Part shown: positions 27,001-39,000 of the stretch, in pieces
How positions within the stretch are numbered: position 1 is the stretch's first letter
How the letters are laid out: each line of letters begins with the position of its first letter
From: Pegoplata infirma
Taxonomy: Eukaryota > Arthropoda > Insecta > Diptera > Anthomyiidae
Reading direction: 5' to 3'
DNA: 64,000 bases
Assembly (NCBI GenBank): GCA_963921195.1
Contig: OY992540.1
Location: 174,935,896-174,999,895, forward strand
Notes under the pieces: generated by a model
Told to the model about the DNA's origin: nothing
The model's database searches: none
Seen by the model: only the letters and a program-made list of their open reading frames with translations
Made by a program: the position numbers and the translations under genes

Positions 27001-30000
27001 TTGAGGTTGTGGTCTGTCGATCCAACTTTGACTCGCCTCTAATACGAATTACTTATATTTATAGATGAGATAAAAAAATTGTTTTTTACTATTTTTTAGG
27101 ATGAAGAAGAGCTCAACTTTGACTCGCCTCTAATACGAATTACTTATATTTATAGATGAGATAAAAAAATTATTTTTTACTATTTTTTAGGATGAAGAAG
27201 AGCTCGAAGTGCACGAAAAAAAGAAGCTAAAAAAATTAAAAGCAATGGCTGACAGCAGTGAAGAAGAAGAAGGTATGTCAACATACATCAAGCAAAAAAA
27301 TAAAAGTGTGGAACTACATATATAAATATTTTTTTAACAACAAATATCTCAGGAACCCGTTTAGTTAGGATTATGAAATAAAAACAAAATTAAAACTAAT
27401 TAACTCGACTTTTTAGAATTTTTCATGCGAACTCATAAAAATAAGATTTTTATGAATTATTTGTTATGCTGTTAACACACAACAATTACCCAAGCAAAAA
27501 AAAACTTGTACAGTACCAAAGTTTTCAACATTTTCAACCAAAATGAATAATGTAATTTAAACTAGAACTCAAAACACATTCTACAATTAATTTTTAAATG
27601 AAATCATGCAAAATTTAAGACCAAGCTATTTTGATCGCTTCAAGAAGTTCGTTTTTTTTGCTAAACTGCTTCCTAGAAGCGCAAATTTTGCGAGCTAGAC
27701 TTCCTTAAGTATTTTCAAAAAGGTCAGGCAAGTAGGGAGGCCAATCAAGAAATTCGAAAATTCCATTTAAAAATTAATGACTAAATTTAAGGGCCCTATT
27801 CACAAAAAAAAAATCATAACTCAATCATAATTCAATTTTTTCCATGTGGTTGTTGTAAACAATCATAAAAAAATTCAATTTTTGTTTGAAAATTTAAAAA
27901 AAATAAAGACCTGCTACCCACATCGTCTCAAAATTGACAAATAATTTTAAATTTTGAGACTTTATGATTGTGTTTACAACAAACACACATAAAAAATTAA
28001 GTATGAGATCACATTTTAAAGGGATGCTGCCATTATAAAAAAAACGATTTTTCGCGATTTTCAAAAAAAGTTATATGTATCTAAACAGTTTTTTGCAGAA
28101 ATTATTTACATACATTAGTCTTTTCATACACATGCAATCAATTCGGAAAACTAATTATAGGGTTGCAGTACTTTTGCGTACTGTTTTAAGTGGTGTGCAT
28201 AAAACAGTACTTTTTATAAAAAGCAGTACATGTACTGTTTAAAACAGTACGAATGGCAACCCTATTTGTAAAAGAAGAATTTTTTTAATAAAAAAAACTG
28301 CAACAGAATGTGCATAACTTTAACGATGATTTCCATGAAAACTGTTCCATTGATTCAAAAACTGACTTCACCATTGAAATAAGCATGCACCAATTATATA
28401 GAAAGGATGGTCAGATCTCATGGCACAAATTTCAGTAACATTTTTTTGAGTAAAATTTTTTCGCTAAAAAAAAAAAATCATTGCAGCAACAGCACTTGGA
28501 TGCAGATTTGTACAAAATATGGGATTTAAAAGTGTATTTACTATCACTTTAATGAAAATTACAATTTTTTGCACTATTATTAAATTTTATAACTTAAGTT
28601 CTATGAACAAAAACGGTCATGTGTATAAAAATGTCCAAAAATAAAAAAAATAATACCAAAAATGTTCCAACAAAATGTGTTATGTGTAGTTTTTTATGTA
28701 ATTCGTTAATATCTTCGTTTTAGCTAAAAAATCATTTTGTTTTTTGTGGTACACATCTATAAAACATCTTTATGTATTTTAAAGACGCTTGACTTTTATA
28801 AAATATGGCAAAATGAAAAAATAAAACGGTTTTTTTGCTCTCCTGAAAACTTCATTAAAAACACATACCAAATTACGACGGAGCAGCGACGATATGTCAA
28901 TTAAATTGCGAAAAAGCTAAATTGAAATTCGAAAAAATGTAATCTAAATTTGAGGAGACCAATTGAAAAATTAAAGATCATATTTAAATTGTTCTACTTA
29001 AAAAATCCTAATACAAATTTCCTCCATGCACTCAAAAAATTATGACAGTAGATTCCACTACATAAGACAGTTAACACAATTTGTTGTTGTTTAGGCGTCT
29101 ACTACATTTTACCGTAAAATCAACCAAAAAATTAGAGTTTGCAAATAATCGAGATATTTCATAATCGGGATTACGATTAAAAAAAATCGCCGTTAATCGC
29201 GATTATCGATTAATCGAATTTTTAAATAAATTGAATTTTATCAAAAAATTATTTTAAAATTTACCTTTCAGAACGAACGAAAATGCATAAATTAATGTTT
29301 TAAAGAAATTAAAATGTTTTTTTATTATATCTACAAACATATATATGGAGATTTTTATTTCAAACGTACCACGAACAAAAAATTTTGCTTGAAAAGTCGA
29401 ACTTACTGCCCTATATGGAACAAACAAATCGTGGAACAAAAGTTTTATTTTTTTCAGAGAAATGGGCGAGATAAGCATAGTCAAACATGGTTACATTGAG
29501 CAATTTTTGAGTTTTGACAAATTTTTATGAATAGAGCTTTTAACATAAAAATCAATGCAGCACAAAATATTAATTATACTCAGGGTATTCACTTCAGAAT
29601 TTTTTGACCCTTGCAACAGTGCAATATGCAACTTTTTTTAAAAAAAAAAAATTTTAATAAAATTTTTATTTTTCTATTACCTTTTATATGATACGTTTTT
29701 GCAAGAAAAGATTTGCAATTTATTTTAATGTAAATACAATTACTTTTATTCACAAAGAAACAAGCAAAAAAAGTTGCAATTTTGAGATTGCGCAATTTTG
29801 CAAGACTAAAATTTCTGACGTGAATTCCATTACTATGTAACATGATTTTTGTGTTTGTTTAAAAACATTTTTTTTATTTATTTTTACCGAAAAAACAACA
29901 AAAAACTTTACCTCTCCGCAAAAACTTTGTTTTTGTGATTTTTTGATTTCAAAACCTTTTAAATTTTTTAACTTCGGAAAGCATAGGGGAAAAATCTTCT

Positions 30001-33000
30001 TTCTTAAAATTTTTTGTTGACCACTCCCGCAAGAAGGAACGGTGAAAAAAAACAAATGCTTTTTCTTGTGGCTTTTCACAATTTTTACCTCATGAGCTGC
30101 CTCTGGCATCAATTTTTTTTATGTTTGATAGAAAGTCAAAAAATCCCAAAAAATAAGAGGTGTCGGTTCTACAAGGGGAAATTTTTTTCCCCGGGGCCGA
30201 TTTTGCTTGTTTACAATAAACCAGCGCAGTACTCTACCACATATTCCTAACAAGGGTCAGCTTTTTCATTTGGCTTTTCATAATTTTTACCTCATGAGCT
30301 GCCTCTGGCATCAATTTTTTTTTATGTTTGATAGAAAGTCAAAAATCCCAAATAATAAGAGGTGTCGGTTCTACAAGGGGAAATTTTTTTCCCCGGGACC
30401 GATTTTGCTTGTTTACAATAAACCATCGTAGTACTCTACCACATATTCCTAACAAGGGTCAGCCCTCTATCTCTTTTTGTTTAGATTATCGTGCTTTCAA
30501 CAGACAGACGGACGGAGAGACAGGCAGACATAACAAAGTTTTATAGAGAATAGGTGTGTTCCAGAACGTTACCGCGGGTGCCCGCGGGTACCCAAACCAG
30601 CCCGAAAAGCGTTCCCGTACGCAAAAATTGGGTAAATGAGAGAGTTTTTGAGAGAATAAATTACTTTCTCATTTTACCGAACTTACCCGCACTTTTTTTT
30701 CGGGTAAATTGGTAACAGTCAGTTGTTAAAAAAACAGCTGATTTTTTTTTCTGAAGCTAAATTGGAAATTTAAATAAAATAAAGAACTAAACCAAGGAAA
30801 TGTGTTTTTTCAAAACAAAAAAAGATAATTTGTTATTAAAATAAACTTTTACAATTTGTTTTCTTGTTTAAAGTAATTTTTCTTACGAAAATATTTTAGC
30901 GTTATTGGTTTGTTTACATTTTCTATTATTTTGGGCTTGAAATGTGGTTTTTAGCGTTCCCGTACTTTTGTGCATTTTTGTGGTATCGTGAGAGGTTTTT
31001 TGATTTTCTCTCATTTTACCGAACTTTACCCGGAAAGTTCTGGAACACACCTAATTTAAGGAACTTTCTATTAAAAAAATCGTTATAAAAACAGGGTTTT
31101 TCATAGAAAATGATTAATCGTAATCGTACGATATTTTTTGTCGATTACGATTACGATTAATTGGTGCGATTAATCGCGATTACGATTACGATTTTAATCG
31201 TTTTGCAAACTCTACAAAAAATGTTGTTGTTTTTAACTATTGATTAGCAACTACAGAAAATGATAAAAAACAACTTCAAATTACAGCTGTATTTACTGTA
31301 ATTCAAATTGTCTGATTTTGTTATTATATTAACAAAAGAAATCCTATAAAACGTTAAAAACGCTAAAATTGTTTAAAAATAAAAAATATTTTATTACATT
31401 GAAAAAGAGTTTATTCTGATTCGAGGCCTTTTCATGTTCCCCATTATGAATTAACATAACAAGTACTTATGATAACTCTTCTTTCTTTATTAGGATATTC
31501 TCCCATTAAATACTCATAGAGTTTCTTGCTTTCAAAAATTTTGTCAATTTTCAGGAATGAATTGACGATCGTTTCGGAGGTGTTCCAATTCCCCCATCAT
31601 CAGAATTCTTTAGGAAATTAGGTAATACTGTTAGCATGCAAACATCAAATATTCATATTCTAAATAATCTCAACTTAGTGAGAAAGCAAATATGATTTTC
31701 GAAATAAAATGTTGTTAAAGCTTATGGTATTTTATTAACCTTATAAAACATTTTGATGCCAAAAATATTCATAGCATCAGAAATTTTTATTAGTTTTATT
31801 CAATTTCTTTTAGAGAGGAAATTCCCTTGATCCTGGGAAATCTTAAAAAAATTCCCGCTTTCCCGGGAAATGAAAAAGTGTGGGAAAACAAAAACTCTGG
31901 AGAAAAAGCATATTTCAACACTTTAATGTAACAATTTGCGTTCATGTTGGTGAATAAAAATTACAGTTCGCAAGTGCCATAATAGGGCATTGCGCCCCAC
32001 ACCATTATACCACACACTCCACTATGAAAACTATCTTCGCAAAGAGGATAATCATTAGTGTCCGAGCGAACGTTCGGGTTCGGTTACGGAGTTCGGCAAA
32101 AAGTGACGTTCGGCCACTGTTCGGTGTTCGGAAAAATTTTGGCCGAACACCGAACTTTTGTATGTATTGCTTTTTATCGTCTTAAAATTAATCCATATTA
32201 CCAGTATAACTACACCTTGAATCGGGCTATTGTTAAAAAGGAATATATTTTTTTTTTCCAAAAAATCAACTTGAGCTATATTTTTCCACTTTTTTATACC
32301 CTCCAACCACAGTATGGGGGTATACTCACTTTGTCATTCCGTTTGTAACGCATCGAAATATCGGTCGGGGACCCCATAAAGTATATATATTATTGATCCA
32401 TGATCGATTTTAAGTCATTCTATGAATGTCCGTCTGTCTGTAGATAACACAATCCCAACAAACATTTACCTTTGAAATACATTGAATATTATATTGATAG
32501 CAAGTTTAAAATTTAAACCTTAGCCTTGAAAACCAGTTGAGAATAACTGTATAATGTTTCTCCAATGTACACAAATATTTTTAGCTTGAAAATATGCTTA
32601 CTATCTAATTGAATTTTAGTGTAGTCTTCAAAGAATTCTCAGCCTTATTTATAATGTTAATTTAACATTATTTTTCAAATGTACCTCAATACTATTTTTT
32701 ATAAAAAAAATGTAAATACGAATTTTAATAATATTTGCTATTTATTTGCACTAAAAATTGTTAATAAAAAAATTACATCGAATGCCATTTTTGAGGTCGT
32801 CTCCTTCCAAAAGAAAAGACGTTATTAAATGTATAACTTTTTTTGATAAACTCATGTGTACTTACTTTTTAAACGTTTATGCAAGTTTTTATACTTATAG
32901 CATTCAATTAATTGGCACAAATGCATAAAAATACATAAAATTTCTATATTTTTCTTCTTCATTTTTAAAACAAAATTTTAAGTTTTCTGACAATTTGAAA

Positions 33001-36000
33001 TTCGGAATTGAACAACATTTGAAAACAAAACTATTTCCACCCATAATCAATGTTCGATATTAGGTTTGAGAAACATGGCAAATCAATTTGATGTTTATAT
33101 TTTTTTGAAAAGAATTAATAGTATAGGAAAAACAAATATTTCCAACATGTTTCAAATTTAGTTTAAATCAGAGGCCATAACAGTTATGAGATTTATTGAA
33201 AAAAATCAAATTTAACTGTTCAAAAATATTTTTTCAAATAAAAATTAAAAATAACAGTTTGAAATAATTTATATAAATATCTGTTCAAAATAACAGAAAT
33301 AAAAAACTTTTAGTTTTTATAACTGTTATTAAAAACTCTTTGAACCTTAAAAAAACTCGAGTTATTAAAATAAAACAACAATAAACACATGCAGAAGAAT
33401 CCTATTGATATCTAATACTTCAATCATTGATTTAAAGATATAAACTTTGATTGATTTTTTTTAAAAATAACTGTTATAACAGTTATTTACTCAAATAAAT
33501 ATAAAATAAAAGTTATTTTAGATTGTTTGAACAAAAAGTTTTTAATCGTGTCTGTCATGACTTCAGAACGTTTTCAATTAGAGCGAAAATTTTCGAATCA
33601 CATAAAAAAAGATTTGGTGTTTCCAAATCACATATTTCTTAATTATATGTTCGAAAAATTTTACTAAGATATGCTAGATGCGAAACACGGGCTTTTGTTT
33701 AAAAATAAATTAAATTAAATAAAATAAATAAAAAAAAAAGTTTTGCACAATTTTTAAACAAAAATATATATTTAACACCAATTTATCATTGAATTTCTCA
33801 TTAAATAATATAAATTCACGAATATGAGTTGAATAAATTACCCTTATGTACCTTAAACTCAACAATGTTTCGCATCTTGATAATTCTATGAACATATGGT
33901 AATAAACCCCAGTTGTAAAATGTAGTACTTTTCAATAGTAATAATAACTGGCAACACCATGGATTGGCATCACCATTTATCGAAAATATTTCGAAGATAA
34001 ACAACGCCATGTTGAATTTTGTAAAATTTTGTAATTAATTTATTTTTACAATTTTTAAGTATTTTAAGTGAGTTAAACTAAAAGTGTTGTGCATTAAAAA
34101 ATATAAAATTTTGTGCTCTTTCTTTTGAAAGTATTTCTCAGCCGGAAAAACGTGTAGTTATTGAAATATGCGATTTTTTTAATTTGTATACTTTTGTTGT
34201 TGTTTTTGCACAACTTCCGAACAAAATTTCGATAAATTATGGAGTGTTTTTAAAATAATTTTTACATATATTTAGTCTTAACAAAATGTTGATTTTTTAA
34301 TGAAAATAAAAAGAATATATATCAAATTATTAATTAAACATGGGTTTTTTATTTTTAAGTTAATATTTATAGGGGAAAAAGTCCATTCTAATTACTTTCA
34401 GTTAGCTTTTTGCACACGAAAGTAAAACGAAAAAAAAATTCGGAAGTGAAACCCAGGACACCAAAATATTCGGAAGTGTTTCACTTTCACGTGGATGTGA
34501 AAGTCATGACAGACACGAATAACTGTTATTTTTTACTGTTATTGAAAAAATCAAAAAAATAAATGTTATTGCAAGTTTTAACACGGGACATCTTTAGAAG
34601 TCTTTTCATATATAAAATACTAAGTTTGGACAATATTCGTTTCATGATTTTTTTAAAACAAAAAGACACATATAACTGTTATATTTGGTCTCTGGTTTAA
34701 ATGTTTTAATTTTTGTCACTGAAAACAATTTGAAAAACACCCTTGATATTTAGTGCCAGTTTGATTTTTTTTCAAAGGCTGGAATTGATGTTTGTTGGGA
34801 TGCAGTCCAAAATAAACAGCTAGACTCCTGAGGTTTGGCACAAATATGTCTCATGTTCATGAGAAACATGACAAACATTTTTTTTTTTTTAAATTTTTTT
34901 TTTACATTTTCGAGGGTATAATAGATTCGGCTCGGCACAGCAGAATTTAACACTCTCACTTGTTTAAATATTCAAAAGTACAAAATATTTATTTTTTTAA
35001 CTATAAAATAGTACAAGTACAGTCGAACCCGGTTATAACGAACTCCGGGGCACCAGTTAAAATAGTTCGTTATAAGCGAAGTTCGCTATAAGCGGGGTAT
35101 ATTTTATATCAACCTAGTTTTATTTCCAAAAAAAAGTTCAAATTTTATTTTATTTGACGATTTTTTTTGAAAGTAAACTACTTATTGAGAAGAAAACATT
35201 AAAAATATAAATAAATGTTATCAAAATTATAATATTAACCAAAAATTTCTAACCTTTTGCAAGTTTGGTAAACATAATTGCCGCAAATTTAAAAATATTT
35301 ATCGGAGTTCGTTATAAAAAGGTAAATATACATGAAATTGTGTTCGTGGAACCATAATAAGTAGTTCGTTTTAGCCGAGGATTCGTTATAACCGAGTTCG
35401 TTATAAAAGAGGTATTTTGTGTGAAAATTATTGCCAAAACGTCGGGACTTTAGAATTAGTTCGTTATAACCGAGAATTCGTTATAACCGAGTTCGTTATA
35501 ACCGAGTTTGACTGTAATAATAAACACTTCTTTTAGTTGTTTTTTTTTACATAATTATTCGCAAAAACAACTTTTTTTTTAAATAGAAAAGACTTCGGGT
35601 ACGGATTCGGCCGAACTTTGCAAAATTGACCGAAGTTCGGGTTCGGTCTGAAAAAGTGCGTTCTAATAACACAGGCACACAAAAAAAAAGTGGCCAGACC
35701 CAGAGGGTAGACCCAGTTATTTCTAGGGTTTTGGGGTCGCTGAATCCAAATATGTCCATAAAAAATCATTTCAATTGTCAGTTTTTCCTCTACCGCCCCC
35801 CTATAACCCCCAGAAGGATTGACTTTTAATAATTTTGTTAGTGTACACCCTAAGTTTTAAAGAAAATTTTAAAATTAAATCCCCTATAGGGCGTAGTAAG
35901 GGTGCTAGGGAGTGAGGGAGTAGTATTATACATTTTTGGTAGTCATATTCGGTTTTAGCGGTCCAAAAAACACAGAAATCCATATAGATATTGATTTTGT

Positions 36001-39000
36001 ATAAACACTCAAATTTCATCCCACTTCAGGGGGTTGTTAGGGCGTGCTAGGCGTTGAGGGAAGGGTCACATTTGTTGTCATTTTAGGTTTCAGCTGCCAA
36101 AAAAACATAAAAGTACACATTAATTTTAAGTTTCTATAAGAATTAAAAGTCAATCCTCCGGGCGGTTATAGGGGGCGGTAGGGGAAACTGGGTCTGGCCA
36201 CTTTTTTTGTGTGCCTGTGAAGATCGTTTATATAGTCGAGTGAGAGGGGCAATGCTGTGGGACGCAATCCGTTTTATGGCACTTGCGAACTGTAAATTTT
36301 ATCCACCACTATGATTTTAAACTGCTATATTGGAGTATTGCAACAAGCTTTTCCTCACTTCATTTATTTTACTGATTCTCCGCTTTGCGAAGATCGTTTT
36401 CAAAGTCGAGTGAGAGGGGTAATGGTGTGGGACCCAATCCCTATTATGGCACTTGCGAACTGCAAATTCTAGATTTCTTTATAGGCCTCTCAACTACCCT
36501 GACCGTAATTGGCCTCCCTACTTGCCTGACCTTTTTGAAAATGCTTGAGAATTGCTGGCTCGTATGGTTTACGCTTCTGGAAAGCAGTTTCCATACAAAA
36601 TTTCTTTTATAAACGTCTTATTAGCCTATTTTAGCTTTAATAAATTTGAAGGTAAGACAAAAATGTCGCTTGAACTTTTATAAGTAAGGAAACTGTCATA
36701 GAATCCTAGACTTTCGTTGAAACAATTTTGCAGTAATTTTCTTTAGAAAAATATATTAGCATACAATTTGCACTATAAAAAACATCTTTAATCTCTCAGA
36801 TTTATTTAAGACATTATAAAATTTTATAAGTTCTATTTCCAAAATTAACAAACTGACTTTTTTAAAAAATGTAAAATTTCAGAACAGTTTCTGAAAATTT
36901 TCCAAAAAAAAAAAATTTTTAATCGATAGCCCATACAAAACTATATTCGAATGTAAATTTTTGAGATTGTGGTGCATTCCGTTTTAATGTGATAAATATT
37001 TAGTCAAGGCAACTCGCCACAAATTTGTCCATTTTTCCAATATTTGACCACGCCTCCTAAGCCCAGTTTTTGAAAAATTTAAAAACCAAAAACGCAATTT
37101 TCTAAGTTCCATATAGGGCTATCCATACAACCTATTCAGAAGTTTACGGTACACGTGTTTTTTTTCGCTGGACATTTGGTGTGGAATGCCTCATATTTGC
37201 AATTCCTTGTCGAAATGACAAAATTTAAAAGTAACTCGAAAAATGAATCAGCTACGATCTTCGATTTTTAAAGCTATAAATAATGATAAATAAAATGTCA
37301 TTATAAAATTTTGTGACTTTTTGCAAAACCTAAATTTTGTATAAGCTGAATGTGGAAAATTGCATACTTCGTGTATCACAAAATTTTTTTACACTTAAAA
37401 AAATTAGTAAATTTTTTTTTACAAAATTGCCTAAAAAAAGTTTTTACTCAAAATAATATATTTCCTATCAAAACTGTTAAATTCTTTTAACGTTAGAAAA
37501 TTTACTATCCTTTAAAAAGGACATTGCGGTGTGTATTCGTGGATTCGGCCAAGTCGAATTTAACTTACCAAGAGGATTATTTAGGTTTTCCAGCACATCC
37601 CTTTTTTTATTCTGATATGTGTAAATTTCTGTTATATAGTCAATCCATAAAACGTGAACACCCGAAAACGTAAACTACTCGGAAACGTGAAATTTTTTTT
37701 TATACAGACTACTCTAAAACGTGAACAAAAAAGTCTAAGAGCCTTAAAACGTGAACAAAATTTTTTAGGATTTCTTTGTTTTCTTGTTATTCTTTTTTAA
37801 TTTAGGAAATTCCCGAATTAAAGTTTACATGTTTTGATTATTCTAGACACCTTATTTGATGTTAAGAGATGTATCGACCTTTTAATCGCACTTAAGGTGT
37901 GTTTATATCATCCCACCGAGTCTTTGGATTTTAAAAAGTAAAATATTATCAAAGTCTTAATACTGCCAAAAAATCATAACCAAAATCAAACAGACATTTT
38001 TAAAAACAGCTGTTTGTATGCAAATCTAATAACACACAGCCATTTTTTGAAATATTTTATAAAATCAAAAGTCTTATTGGACTGTCAACAAAATCAGATT
38101 ACACACGATTTTTTGACAAGTCTTAAAAAATTTCGCAAGTTGACTGTATATCAAATTCAATCTGATTGTTATAGCACACACAGAATTATTAAAAAATATA
38201 TAAATATATAAATATAAATTTTTTTGTTTAAGATGACGATGAACGCTTGCGTGAGGAACTTAAAGATCTAATCGATGATAATCCAATTGAAGACGGTAGC
38301 GATGGGGAGGATTCTGATTTATCAAACTCATCAAAAAAAAGAAAGAAAAAACATGAAGATGAAGACGATTTAGACGATCGATTAGAGGACGATGATTATG
38401 ATTTAATCGAAGAAAATTTGGGAGTAAAAGTTGAAAGAAGGGTAAGTGTTGCAAATTTACAATATGCAATGTCAAAGTTAGATCCTTTTCGAATATACAA
38501 AAAAAACATTCCATCTAAACTTGAACCTTTGTAGAAAATTGAAAACCTTTGTAGAAAAATTCTAAAAAATTAGGTTTTACAAAACCCCAGCAGAATGACT
38601 TGTAGGGCTTTTAAAAAAAAGCTTGTGTCACATACTAAATATATGGAATCAATCGCCTTTAAAGTTATAAAGAAAAGTATTTTAAATATAAAAAATAAAC
38701 AAAAGTATTTTATCACAACAAAAGAAAATGGGAAAAATAATCTACGGTTAGGTCAGAAATTTATTAACGAACAGAAAGATACACGACTAGTCTGGGCCAG
38801 CTTTAACCTAAAAGTGCGACCACCATCATTTTTTTTATTTGATATATATTAAGAATGTCTACGAAAAATTTAGCGACAAAAATCAAAATCTACGATCGAG
38901 CACTTTTTGCAAAAATCTCGTTTATTTACAAAAAATAACCTTCAATATTAAAAATTAATAGAATAAAGTTAATAGATTTAGACATTACTATTAACCAGTG

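Larger units (their letters stand above)
29133..31214. mobile_element. hAT-like TAGAGTTTGCAAA element, 2,082 bp
   Basis: tagagtttgcaaataatcg and ...cgttttgcaaactcta ends. An exact 8-bp duplication caaaaaat lies at 29125-29132 and 31215-31222. Subterminal sequence alternates gattaatcg and taatcg. Inside are a 202-bp tandem duplication (30061-30464) and an inverted-end element (30551-31053). No transposase recognised. Confidence 0.82.
32285..34975 (+). repeat. mini-me-like repeat split by a CCCAACAAAC element
   Basis: tttttataccctccaacc, gtcattccgtttgtaacg and tccgtctgtctg, then a break at 32454-34799, then the other end with gagggtataatagattc. The same family occurs at 44590, 46119 and 48925. 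Confidence 0.6.

Noticed and set aside
27100..27113. Upstream copy of the exon 2 acceptor as the true splice site
   Set aside because: Reading from it hits a stop codon within about 20 codons. The downstream copy continues into the conserved Spt6 sequence.
33816..34010. Frames in the 33546-34518 element as a captured gene start (aacgccatgttg)
   Set aside because: Only about ten codons before stops in the forward direction, and the reverse frames are AT-rich without motifs.
38595..38852. 85-codon Lys-rich open frame in Spt6 intron 3
   Set aside because: AT-rich intron sequence directly behind exon 3. Low-complexity composition, no homology recognised and no splice link to the neighbours.
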